Source: Bacteroidetes bacterium UBA6063 (GTDB lineage: Bacteria; Bacteroidota; Bacteroidia; NS11-12g; UBA9320). From it: a stretch of DNA of 7,623 nt. The translations under genes were made by a program, and so were the position numbers. This document shows positions 1 to 6,963 of the stretch, piece after piece; the stretch's first letter is position 1, and each line of letters starts with the position of its first letter. The stretch covers positions 1 to 7,623 of the forward strand of contig DIYD01000015.1 in the NCBI GenBank assembly GCA_002428905.1, in the 5' to 3' direction. The notes beneath the pieces are model-generated. The model saw nothing but the letters and a program-made list of their open reading frames with translations, was not told the origin of the DNA and did no database searches.

Positions 1-111
1 TTGAAAATGGAACGAGAGAAAGAACATTACGAATCAACTGTTGCTGAAAAACGCAGGAAGGAAAAAGATTTTGGAAAAATGATAAAGCACATCAAGAAAT
101 TAAAAAGTTAA
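1..111 (+). CDS. 3' end of a gene, probably ribosome small-subunit-dependent GTPase RsgA (partial)
   Basis: Reading from base 1 there is an open frame of 36 codons closed by TAA at 109-111. The start lies outside the window. The visible tail is highly charged and basic, with the pattern EKRRKEKDFGKMIKHIKK near the end. From memory of the family, the long form of the ribosome-assembly GTPase RsgA (YjeQ) ends in a similar helix: Tyr-Glu, then a Lys/Arg-rich run, then a [D/A]FGKMIK-type motif. RsgA is a cytoplasmic, circularly permuted GTPase that acts in late 30S subunit maturation. No GTPase motif is inside the window, so the product name is an inference from about 30 residues. Any protein with a basic C-terminal helix could look similar. 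I am fairly sure it is coding and only moderately sure of the name. Confidence 0.55.
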   Translation: MKMEREKEHYESTVAEKRRKEKDFGKMIKHIKKLKS

Positions 112-512
112 ACCGTTACGGAGCACAACTCGATATAAGCAATAGCGGTTTGAGTGTAAACCAGGATTCTTTATCCCGCATCTAGGGAAAAACCTTCGCT
201 TAAGCAAACATATATAATCAACCAGCTTTAAGACTTAAACAGCTGATTATCAAATAAATAACACAAACCAATGTTAAAGACATGGGACCTAAGGGCTATC
301 ATCTAATACATCACAATCCTGCTGAAAGTTTTGTCTAATACCATTGAAACATGTAGTTAACCTGCTAAACGAACTGGATACTTATGACGATGATTGAGAT
401 ATTGGACATATCACACAACACTTATTCTTAAAAATAACACAGTTGTAAAGTGTCAAGTAACACCTAAAAACTCATTCTAGGTTTTCAGTTATGGTTCAAG
501 AACTTTTGGATT
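112..512. other. Gene-free region of about 400 bases between the partial gene and the small secreted protein
   Basis: No open frame here looks like a protein on either strand, and I see no tRNA-like or rRNA-like sequence. It contains three weak inverted repeats: GGTTT/AAACC (147-151 and 158-162), GGAT/ATCC (164-167 and 173-176), and an interrupted one around 216-248 (AATCA...GCTTTAAG, then CTTAAAcAGC...TGATT). None is followed by a run of T, so none reads as a standard terminator for the upstream gene. I searched for the Bacteroidota -7 element TAnnTTTG on the + strand and found no full match. The promoter of the next gene presumably lies here, along with a possibly long leader, but I cannot place it. 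Confidence 0.6.
216..248. repeat. Imperfect inverted repeat in the upstream gene-free region
   Basis: The left arm has AATCA (216-220) and GCTTTAAG (225-232). The right arm has CTTAAAcAGC (234-243) followed directly by TGATT (244-248). The arms pair with one internal loop and a 2-base bulge, and there is almost no terminal loop. No T-run follows. It could be a weak RNA hairpin at the end of the upstream transcript or a protein-binding dyad. It could also be chance in AT-rich DNA. Confidence 0.25.
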
Positions 513-884
513 ATGAAATTTCTTAAACTATTGTGCTTGTTCTGCCTAGGTGCAGTATCAAGCCTATCTTATGCTCAAGGCACGGTAAACATCACCAATA
601 ATTCGTCAAAAACGGTCATTGTACACGTTCAAAATGGTTCGGCAAATTTAATCACTCCCGTTGTAATACCTCCTGGCCCCGGTACGACCTTTACCGGAGC
701 TGCCAGTTTAGGTGTAAACAACATTCAAGTGACTGATTGGAATATGGCTTCGTGTGTAAGTACTCTTAGCACAGGTTTGAACAATTTTCCAGTAGGTTTT
801 CATCCAACAACCGGTTGCATGCCATTTAATCTAACGGTAAGTGGCGGCCCCTTTGTCTTTACCTACAACATTGTCATACTTTAA
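513..884 (+). CDS. Small exported protein of unknown function (123 aa)
   Basis: The gene starts with ATG and encodes 123 residues. Residues 1-21 form a clear Sec signal peptide: Lys near the N-terminus, a hydrophobic core around LLCLFCLGAV, and a Ser-Tyr-Ala|Gln cleavage site, so the mature protein would begin at Gln22. The mature part is rich in Thr, Asn, Val and Gly, with alternating hydrophobic stretches (VNITNNSSKTVIVHV near residues 25-39 and FVFTYNIVIL at the end) that suggest a small beta-sandwich. Between them is a Pro/Gly turn (PPGPG, residues 53-57). Two cysteines, 81 and 102, could form a disulfide outside the cytoplasm. There is no T9SS sorting tail and no lipobox, so it probably ends up in the periplasm or is exported by an unknown route. 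I do not recognise the family. It looks monocistronic, with a gene-free region before it and a strong terminator after it. No Shine-Dalgarno sequence is visible. Confidence 0.8.
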   Translation: MKFLKLLCLFCLGAVSSLSYAQGTVNITNNSSKTVIVHVQNGSANLITPVVIPPGPGTTFTGAASLGVNNIQVTDWNMASCVSTLSTGLNNFPVGFHPTTGCMPFNLTVSGGPFVFTYNIVIL

Positions 885-909
885 CTGGATGATTAAACCT
901 GTAGAAATT

Positions 910-929
910 TGGTACCGGTGTACATACCA
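910..929. repeat. Short inverted repeat after the small secreted gene
   Basis: TGGTA (910-914) and TACCA (925-929) face each other across 10 bases. CCAG (927-930) and CTGG (942-945) form a second overlapping pair. These lie between the stop codon at 884 and the main terminator and may simply be structure in the 3' untranslated RNA. The arms are short and could be chance. Confidence 0.25.
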
Positions 930-989
930 GTCTTGTTTATCCTGGTCATCACTCTAATCAAATTACCTTACCAGCAACAACAATCAAGG

Positions 990-1028
990 TAAAGGCTTTC
1001 ATTGAACTGAAAGCCTTTATTTGTTTTC
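990..1028 (+). terminator. Strong intrinsic terminator for the small secreted gene
   Basis: A perfect 12-base-pair stem runs from TAAAGGCTTTCA (990-1001) to TGAAAGCCTTTA (1008-1019), with the six-base loop TTGAAC. It is followed at once by the T-rich stretch TTTGTTTT. This is the classical Rho-independent layout on the + strand. The reverse side has no matching T-run, so it should act on rightward transcripts only. It lies about 105 bases after the stop of the small secreted gene and about 100 bases before the kinase gene, so it separates the two into different transcripts. Confidence 0.9.
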
Positions 1029-1122
1029 ATCCTAAAATGTTAACAAGATTGTCGCTTTTCGTCAGTACCTTGCTCTTATCTCATCTTAGGCCAACCTTTT
1101 ATAACCATATTACCTATGCACA

Positions 1123-4074
1123 ATGAGGATAAGAATTATTCGATTTCGGCGGTTTAAACATATCACTCGGTTATTACAGTTTTTCATCGTTCTGTATTAC
1201 ACAAATACATATGGGCAAGACCCCTATTACGTTCAGTATGATGAAAACAATGGATTACCCAGTTCAGAGGTATATGACATTTTTCAGGATAATAAAGGCC
1301 TTATATGGTTAGCTACAGACAGAGGTGTTTGTCTGAACAATGGCAATGGATTTAACACCTATACCAATATACATGGACTTACCTCAAATACAAATTTCAA
1401 GTTGTATCAAGCTCCTGACGAAGATATTTACACCACGAATCTGTGGGGTGAAATTAACAATTTTCGTAATGATCGTTTTCATTTACACCCTGCTTCGGAC
1501 TCCTCGAACAACATTAAGTCTCCACAGGGCTTTATTACCAGACTTTTTATATTAGATAGTCTATTCTTTTATGTTCCGATTAAATCATATATGCCGTCGA
1601 GGTATAATCGCAAGGATATTCTTGTAGAACAGTGTACTGCAGGCACCAAATTAGAGGCTATCGCTCATGACTACCTGACGGGCAAATCTATTTCCTATAG
1701 TTTGAGTGTAAAAAACATAATTAGTACGGATCAAGTTCAGATCAAATTCTACGGAAAGAATGGTCGAGAAGCCATAGTAGGAATTGATAGTCTTGGGATT
1801 GTCCCGTTAACTGCCAACAGACCTAACCAAGGTGTCTATTTTGCCAATAACGCCTACCTGTATTACTGGGACTTCAAATCGAGAAAAGTCGTAAAGACGT
1901 TATTTTTTGAAGACAAAAAAATCATCAACATATATCACGACTACAAATCTGATGATCTTTGGGTGATGACCACAACGGGTGTATTCAGATATACAGATGG
2001 CAACCTATCTAACACACCGCATCACCACTTCAAATCACTCAACACCACCAATATGATCCGTGATCGGGAGGGTAACTATTGGATTTCCACATGGGATCGA
2101 GGTGTTTTTTATGTGCCATCTTTTGATTATATGTCTTTAGACATATTCGAACGCGACAGGGATTGCAGAATTCTTAGTCTGTTCAGCACTGAGAACCGCT
2201 TCTTCTATGGTTCATCTAATGGCTCTGTAGGTGTGTTGGATTTGAAACTCAGATTAATCAATAGGTTTACCAACTCCCAGGCGCCAAAAGCTCCGATTGA
2301 GCACTTTCAGAGCACAACCAATAGGTTGAGCGCGTCTTATGGTCTGGAGTTGGAATTCAATGGTTCGAACATTGTACAAAGTTCCTATTCGTCGATCATA
2401 CCGTTTGCTTATCAACTCTCTAATGATTACATACTGGAAGATAGATACACAGATTTCTCTTACATTAGAAAAAAAGATGACAAAGTCACTGACGTTGACT
2501 GGGGGAGGCCATACTGTGCATTGCAAAAATCTTTGGATACCTTATGGGTGGGAACCAGTCTGGGCTTATGGTTAATTGTTAACGACTCTTTTCACCGAGC
2601 CACTCCTGTATTTAAAAAGTATCGTTTCCTTCAAAACAGAATATGTGATATTAAATGCTCCAATAACGGTAAGGTAACGGCATTTGCAACAAGAAATCAT
2701 GGGTTAGTATTGAAAATTGGCAACTCATTTCACAACCTGAATGTAGATAATGGCTTGGCAAGCAATCAGGTCAATAGAGTATTCTTTGATGGAGATTCTA
2801 TTGTATTTGCCTGCACCAATAGGGGTTTAACAAGGTTTAATCTTAACTCTGAAGACATAAAATCCATCACGTTTTCAACATTTACGACCGCTGATGGCCT
2901 GTTGTCAAATTTTATCAATGACATAACTCATTGGAAAGGCCACTACTATATTGCAACCAACAAGGGCATCAATCGGGTTGCTAAAAGCCATATGAAAGCC
3001 AATAGCACCAAACCCATTATCAATGCATTATATCTTTATCGGGGGCATTCTAAAATATCGCAAGACAGACCACGATTCGAAATGGGCAACCATATTATAG
3101 AGCTTAAATATAGTGCCGTGTGCTTTAGAAAGCCAGTTCAAAGAGACTTCTACAGGTACCAATTATTTATGGTAGACAGCAAAGTAGAAAACAGCTGGAT
3201 ATACACCAACAACGAATCAGTTCAGTTGTATAAACTAATGCCAGGCAATTATGTATTTGAGCTTCAAGCCAGAGACAAAAATGGCAGCTGGAGTAACCCA
3301 AAACTGCTTCGATTTGATATCCAACCCACTTTTCTCCAATCCGTTAGGTTTAAATTATTAATAGGATTTCTTTTACTATTAACCCTATTCCTCATCTACT
3401 ACTTTCAATTACGGAAAGTGCAACAAAATGAACGCAATGCCAGACAACTAGCTGAATTTAAGCTGCAAGCGTTAAGAGCACAGATCAATCCTCACTTCAT
3501 GTTTAATGTACTCACTTCCATTCAATATTTCTTTACCACACATGATGAGCGGTCGGCTAACAAATACATGAATGATTTTGCATACCTTGTCAGAAAAGTG
3601 CTAAACTCAAGTGGAGAAAAGCTGATCTCTTTGGAGGACGAGCTTGAATTGCTGAAAAAATACATTGAACTTGAACTCCTGCGCATTGCAGTACCGTTAG
3701 AATATGAAATCTCCATTGCTAAAGAAATTAATACGGAAAGAACGTATATCCCTTCCATGCTTCTGCAGCCCTTTGTGGAGAACGCCCTGATACATGGTAT
3801 ACCTTTTACCAGAGAAGAAAAAGGTCGACTTAATGTTTTATTTGACCTTCAGAATGAGGAACTTCACATTTCAATTATTGACAACGGAAGGGGTATTGAA
3901 AATGGTCCAAAAAACAAACGTTCAAAAGGAATTGAGATAACCAAAGAAAGATTGGACATAATGAATCGAGCATACAAGATGGAGATTAAACTGAACATTT
4001 TTAATAGGGCCCAATTAGACCCCTCAGAGCAGGGAGTAACTGTGAAATTAACAATGAAACACCACCATGAATAG
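1123..4074 (+). CDS. Membrane sensor histidine kinase: beta-propeller/Y_Y_Y sensor with LytS-type kinase
   Basis: This 983-residue protein is the sensor of a two-component system. Residues 1-31 are a basic, hydrophobic export signal with a possible Thr-Tyr-Gly|Gln cleavage site. Residues 33 to about 620 carry two-component regulator propeller (Reg_prop) motifs, seen at NGLPSSEVYDIFQD...GLIWLATDRG (43-68), NMIRDREGNYWISTWDRG (310-327), DTLWVGTSLGLW (472-483), NGLASNQV (543-550) and DGLLSNFI (591-598). The stretch of about 130-300 and 340-460 is much less regular. A Y_Y_Y domain follows at about 665-735 (RYQLFMVD, LMPGNYVFELQARDKNGSWS). One membrane helix spans about 743-761. The cytoplasmic part has a short coiled linker and a His_kinase (LytS/YehU) domain with the phospho-acceptor His791 in QINPHFMFN. 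It ends with an ATPase domain: the N box is QPFVENALIHG (Asn887) and the G1 box is DNGRGI (920-925). The G2 region reads KGIEITKERL instead of the usual GIGL form. It overlaps the next gene by 8 bases. The ligand is unknown. Confidence 0.93.
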   Translation: MRIRIIRFRRFKHITRLLQFFIVLYYTNTYGQDPYYVQYDENNGLPSSEVYDIFQDNKGLIWLATDRGVCLNNGNGFNTYTNIHGLTSNTNFKLYQAPDEDIYTTNLWGEINNFRNDRFHLHPASDSSNNIKSPQGFITRLFILDSLFFYVPIKSYMPSRYNRKDILVEQCTAGTKLEAIAHDYLTGKSISYSLSVKNIISTDQVQIKFYGKNGREAIVGIDSLGIVPLTANRPNQGVYFANNAYLYYWDFKSRKVVKTLFFEDKKIINIYHDYKSDDLWVMTTTGVFRYTDGNLSNTPHHHFKSLNTTNMIRDREGNYWISTWDRGVFYVPSFDYMSLDIFERDRDCRILSLFSTENRFFYGSSNGSVGVLDLKLRLINRFTNSQAPKAPIEHFQSTTNRLSASYGLELEFNGSNIVQSSYSSIIPFAYQLSNDYILEDRYTDFSYIRKKDDKVTDVDWGRPYCALQKSLDTLWVGTSLGLWLIVNDSFHRATPVFKKYRFLQNRICDIKCSNNGKVTAFATRNHGLVLKIGNSFHNLNVDNGLASNQVNRVFFDGDSIVFACTNRGLTRFNLNSEDIKSITFSTFTTADGLLSNFINDITHWKGHYYIATNKGINRVAKSHMKANSTKPIINALYLYRGHSKISQDRPRFEMGNHIIELKYSAVCFRKPVQRDFYRYQLFMVDSKVENSWIYTNNESVQLYKLMPGNYVFELQARDKNGSWSNPKLLRFDIQPTFLQSVRFKLLIGFLLLLTLFLIYYFQLRKVQQNERNARQLAEFKLQALRAQINPHFMFNVLTSIQYFFTTHDERSANKYMNDFAYLVRKVLNSSGEKLISLEDELELLKKYIELELLRIAVPLEYEISIAKEINTERTYIPSMLLQPFVENALIHGIPFTREEKGRLNVLFDLQNEELHISIIDNGRGIENGPKNKRSKGIEITKERLDIMNRAYKMEIKLNIFNRAQLDPSEQGVTVKLTMKHHHE

Positions 4075-4825
4075 TTATACAGCCTTGATTGTAGATGATG
4101 AGGAACACAGTAGAAAATTGCTTTCTGGATATCTGACCAAATATTGCCCAAATATTGAAGTACGTGAAACGGTTGATACCGTTGAAAGAGCACTTGAATG
4201 CATTTGTTTAAAACAACCGCAATTGGTGTTTTTGGACATCTCGCTGATGGATATGAACGCCTTTGATCTACTTGAAAAAATCGGTAACATCCAGTTTGAG
4301 ATCGTATTCATTACAGCCTACGACAATTATGCCATTCGAGCAATTAAGTATTCAGCCGTTGATTACTTACTTAAACCAATTAGCATAGAAGAGCTAATTC
4401 TTGCCGTTGAAAAAGCTTGTAACCGGATTGATGAAAAGTCTACCGCATATCATTACAGGTATCTTTCAAGGAACCTATTGAACCTTCATGAATTGCCCCG
4501 AATTGCGCTTCCAACCCTTCAGGGCTATTTATTCATAAAAACAGATTCCATCATCCGATGTGCAGCCGCTGGTAGTTATACGCATTTTTTCTTTACGGAC
4601 AGGGAGCCTATTTTAATATCTAAGGGTTTAAAAGAATATGACGCTCTCCTGCAAGGAGATACTTTCCTTAGAGTTCATAACTCTCATCTAATTAATCTTA
4701 CCCATGTTAAAGAATACCACAAAGGGAAAGTGGCATATGTAGTTATGTCGGATGGAGTATCCGTTGCAATTAGCGTGCGAAAGAAGGATGTTTTCCTGAA
4801 ACGTATTGAACACCTAAAGGCATAG
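4067..4825 (+). CDS. LytTR-family DNA-binding response regulator
   Basis: This 252-residue protein is the partner of the upstream kinase. Residues 4 to about 118 are a receiver domain. The acidic pocket is Asp10-Asp11, the phosphate acceptor is Asp57 in VFLDISL, the switch residue is Thr83 (FITAYD), and the conserved lysine is Lys103 in YLLKPIS, so all key residues are present. Residues of about 145-250 are a LytTR DNA-binding domain, shown by the AAAGSYTHFF stretch (166-175) and FLRVHNSHLINLTHVKEY (200-217). The family binds DNA through beta-strand loops, usually at paired direct repeats. The start codon lies inside the end of the kinase gene (ATGAATAG carries both the start and the kinase stop), which implies translational coupling and balanced amounts of the two proteins. 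Two hairpins follow the stop. The target genes cannot be deduced here. Confidence 0.95.
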   Translation: MNSYTALIVDDEEHSRKLLSGYLTKYCPNIEVRETVDTVERALECICLKQPQLVFLDISLMDMNAFDLLEKIGNIQFEIVFITAYDNYAIRAIKYSAVDYLLKPISIEELILAVEKACNRIDEKSTAYHYRYLSRNLLNLHELPRIALPTLQGYLFIKTDSIIRCAAAGSYTHFFFTDREPILISKGLKEYDALLQGDTFLRVHNSHLINLTHVKEYHKGKVAYVVMSDGVSVAISVRKKDVFLKRIEHLKA

Positions 4826-4850
4826 ATCTCGTTACTCGTCGATCAATTAT

Positions 4851-4870
4851 TATGTGGTCTACCACACATA
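4851..4870 (+). terminator. Hairpin just after the response regulator, possible terminator
   Basis: TATGTG (4851-4856) pairs with CACATA (4865-4870) around an eight-base loop. An alternative register pairs TGTGGT with ACCACA. The bases that follow (TTCTTTA) are T-rich but broken. It lies 25 bases after the regulator stop, so it is a reasonable candidate for ending the operon transcript. It is weaker than the terminator at 990-1028. Confidence 0.35.
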
Positions 4871-4875
4871 TTCTT

Positions 4876-4912
4876 TATCGAAGTTGTGGTAATTCAACTT
4901 CATATTTCGATA
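4876..4912. repeat. Nested inverted repeats after the two-component operon
   Basis: Two dyads share bases. The inner one is GAAGTTG (4880-4886) with CAACTTC (4895-4901), a perfect 7-base-pair stem with an eight-base loop. The outer one is TATCGAA (4876-4882) with TTCGATA (4906-4912), also perfect over 7 bases. Only one full stem can form at a time because GAA is used by both, although the TATC/GATA ends can extend the inner stem across a bulge. No T-run follows. It may be part of the operon's 3' end or a binding dyad upstream of the propeller gene. Confidence 0.45.
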
Positions 4913-5109
4913 GAGTAGTTCTACAAGGGTCCTAAAGGTGGTAAATTCAAAACCGTAGAACGCAAGTTGCCTGGACTTTCAAACTAAATCAGGCCACTCG
5001 CCAAGTGCAACTACTGTTTGGTGAACCGGAATATTCCTTTGATCAATCACTGACGTTATGGGCTGTTGCTTGCTCTATATTGCTGTCACAAAACAAATTG
5101 CGTTGGTTT

Positions 5110-6804
5110 ATGATTCAGTCTAAAAATATAGTGTTGATCGTCTCGATTGCGTTGGTGTCTTTCGACGCACTTGCTCAAGGGGTAAATTTGAATTGGGCTA
5201 AATCTTTTGGTGGGGAATTCGATGACAAAAGCTCCTTTGTATCGGTTGATTCGAAAGGGAACGTTATTAGTACTGGGACGTTTCAAGGCAGCATAGATCT
5301 TGACCCCGGCACTGACACCCTTCGACACAACTCTAAAGGCCAGGAGGATGTATTTATTCAGAAGTTAGATCCGGAAGGAAATCTTATATGGGCTAAATCG
5401 ATAGGTGGGAATGCGATTGACGTAGCCACGTCAATTGGTGTAGATGCCAATGGAAACATTTATGTGTGTGGTTATTTTTCAGACACTGTGGATTTCGATC
5501 CTGGTTTAGGAACGTTCGAATTATCGGCCCCCGAATTTGATGACTGTTTTTTCTTAAAATTGGATGAGAACGGAAATTTCGTTTGGGCTAAATCAACGAA
5601 TGGAGGCTATAGCCGGGCTTTTGCGATATCGATTGACAATGATGAAAATGTATTCGCCACAGGTCCTTTTGAAAAAACCGTTGATTTTGATCCTGGGCCA
5701 TCAGAAGCACCTTTATCCGCAAATGGCGCACAAGACATTTTTGTTCTTAAGTTGGATCGTAATGGAGATTTTAATTGGGCCAAATCCGTAGGTGGTAACA
5801 GTTCGGATGTAGGCTATTCGCTAACCAACGATGCTGCTGGAAATGTATATATAACGGGTTTTTACGCAAGTAATCTGGATTTTGATCCTGGGCCTGGGGT
5901 ATTTAATGTAACTGTAGAAGGAGCGGGAGATATATTCATACAAAAGTTAGACGCAAATGGTGATTTTGTTTGGGTTAGAACAGTTGCTAGTGTATTTAAC
6001 GAAGGCGCGTACTCGATCCGTATCGACCATCAGGATAACTTATATATCACGGGGCATTACCTAAGAGAAGTGAAGCTTGATTTGGTGAGTGGGGTTCTTA
6101 GTTTGAAATCCGAAGGTGGTAGGGACGTTCTGGTACTAAAAATGAATACAGGTGGTGATTTCCTTTGGGCAAAATCGTTTGGTGGTAAACTTCATGATAT
6201 AGGACAATTCATTACCACAGACGTTGTTGGAGGAATCTATGTTACCGGAAGCTATTCCGGGACAGTTGATTTCGGCACTGAGAGTACCGCAAAGTCAATA
6301 TCGTCAGCTGGTGGCAGTGATGCTTATGTTGTAAAACTAGATTCTACGGGAACTGTGGTGTGGAGCAAGTCGATGGGTGGCACGGACCAGGATGCAGGCA
6401 CTTCCGCAGTTATGGATGACAAAGGCAATTTATATGTAACAGGCACCTATGGTGGCACTTGTAATGTAGACCCAGGTGAAGAGATTCTTGAATTAACGTC
6501 TAACGGGTTAGCCGATATCTTTGTGCAAAAATTTAGCCCCTGGCCTCTTACGATTGACACCGACAAAAAAGTACGAATGGCAACCATTCTACCAAATCCA
6601 ACAACCGGCACGTTTTCTATCGTCCAACACACTTTACAGGCAACTTCTGTGCTCATTTACAACTCGCTGGGAGAAATCGTAGTAGATAAAAAGTTAACGG
6701 GTACACGGGTAAACGAATTTGAGTTATATGAACCATCGGGTTTATACGTAGTCGTCCTAAATTTTGACGATCATGTTGAGACCTTCAAGTTGATCAAGCA
6801 ATAG
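5110..6804 (+). CDS. Secreted seven-bladed SBBP beta-propeller protein with T9SS sorting domain
   Basis: I place the start at the ATG at 5110, giving 564 residues, because it opens a clean signal peptide (hydrophobic core NIVLIVSIALVSF, cleavage Ala-Leu-Ala|Gln at 22/23). The frame is open further left, with a GTG at 5005, but that would bury the signal peptide 35 residues inside. The mature protein is seven repeats of about 65 residues. Each opens with a [L/F/V]xW(A)KSxGG-like motif, with Trp at 29, 94, 159, 223, 288, 353 and 418. A GN[I/V/L]Y[V/I]TG-like strand follows, then a D[F/L]DPG turn, then a D[I/V]F[I/V]xKLDxNG[N/D]-like close. This is the SBBP repeat of seven-bladed propellers. Residues of about 491-564 are a type A T9SS C-terminal sorting domain (ILPNPTTGTFSI, then GLYVVVLN and a basic end), so the protein should cross the outer membrane and be released or surface-attached. 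Blades 5 and 6 lack the DPG turn. The ligand is unknown; there is no catalytic motif. Confidence 0.92.
   Translation: MIQSKNIVLIVSIALVSFDALAQGVNLNWAKSFGGEFDDKSSFVSVDSKGNVISTGTFQGSIDLDPGTDTLRHNSKGQEDVFIQKLDPEGNLIWAKSIGGNAIDVATSIGVDANGNIYVCGYFSDTVDFDPGLGTFELSAPEFDDCFFLKLDENGNFVWAKSTNGGYSRAFAISIDNDENVFATGPFEKTVDFDPGPSEAPLSANGAQDIFVLKLDRNGDFNWAKSVGGNSSDVGYSLTNDAAGNVYITGFYASNLDFDPGPGVFNVTVEGAGDIFIQKLDANGDFVWVRTVASVFNEGAYSIRIDHQDNLYITGHYLREVKLDLVSGVLSLKSEGGRDVLVLKMNTGGDFLWAKSFGGKLHDIGQFITTDVVGGIYVTGSYSGTVDFGTESTAKSISSAGGSDAYVVKLDSTGTVVWSKSMGGTDQDAGTSAVMDDKGNLYVTGTYGGTCNVDPGEEILELTSNGLADIFVQKFSPWPLTIDTDKKVRMATILPNPTTGTFSIVQHTLQATSVLIYNSLGEIVVDKKLTGTRVNEFELYEPSGLYVVVLNFDDHVETFKLIKQ
5188..6534 (+). 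repeat. Seven tandem in-frame repeats of about 195 bases coding the propeller blades
   Basis: The Trp codons that open each unit lie at 5194, 5389, 5584, 5776, 5971, 6166 and 6361. The spacings are 195, 195, 192, 195, 195 and 195 bases. Units 1-4 share the most protein sequence and units 5-6 are the most diverged. The periodicity is plain in the protein but the DNA copies are clearly not identical, so this is an old internal duplication and not a recently expanded, slippage-prone tract. Confidence 0.9.
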
Positions 6805-6963
6805 TTTTTGCCTTCGTTAAGACACAAGCCTTTTCACACTTCCACTTCGAACATCGTAGTATACAAATCGTAAGACAACCAGAACGTATAGGCCTAAAGC
6901 TTTGTAGCGAATTGCAACCTTGAGCCAGTTGTCGTGTCAATAAGGTATAGAATTATCTTAACA

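Noticed and set aside
149..160. The 12-mer TTTGAGTGTAAA at 149-160 recurs inside the kinase gene near 1701
   Set aside because: A single short shared word in AT-rich DNA, non-coding in one place and coding in the other. Most likely chance.
2254..2526. Open frames opposite or out of frame with the kinase, regulator and propeller genes
   Set aside because: They lie wholly within genes with clear domains in the main frame, and their translations show no domain, signal peptide or sensible composition.
5012..5020. Possible -7 promoter element TA-CTG-TTTG before the propeller gene
   Set aside because: The spacing is three bases in place of the two in TAnnTTTG, and I see no convincing TTG element at the usual distance upstream. 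Near matches before the other genes fail in the same way, so no promoter is called.
5028..5037. Perfect palindrome GGAATATTCC upstream of the propeller gene
   Set aside because: A ten-base palindrome is expected several times by chance in a window of this size, and there is no second copy to suggest an operator.
5005..5109. N-terminal extension of the propeller protein from a GTG at 5005
   Set aside because: The frame is open back to a TAA at 4942-4944, but the added 35 residues would bury a standard signal peptide that starts at the ATG at 5110. The extension has no export-signal character of its own.
6934..6963. GTG start ten codons before the last gene's signal peptide
   Set aside because: The ATG at 6964 begins directly at a compact signal peptide. 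The upstream GTG adds nothing recognisable.
6805..6963. Search for a terminator or small RNA between the two T9SS genes
   Set aside because: There is a TTTTT run right after the stop at 6804, but no stable stem precedes it. No other convincing hairpin or small gene was found in the spacer.
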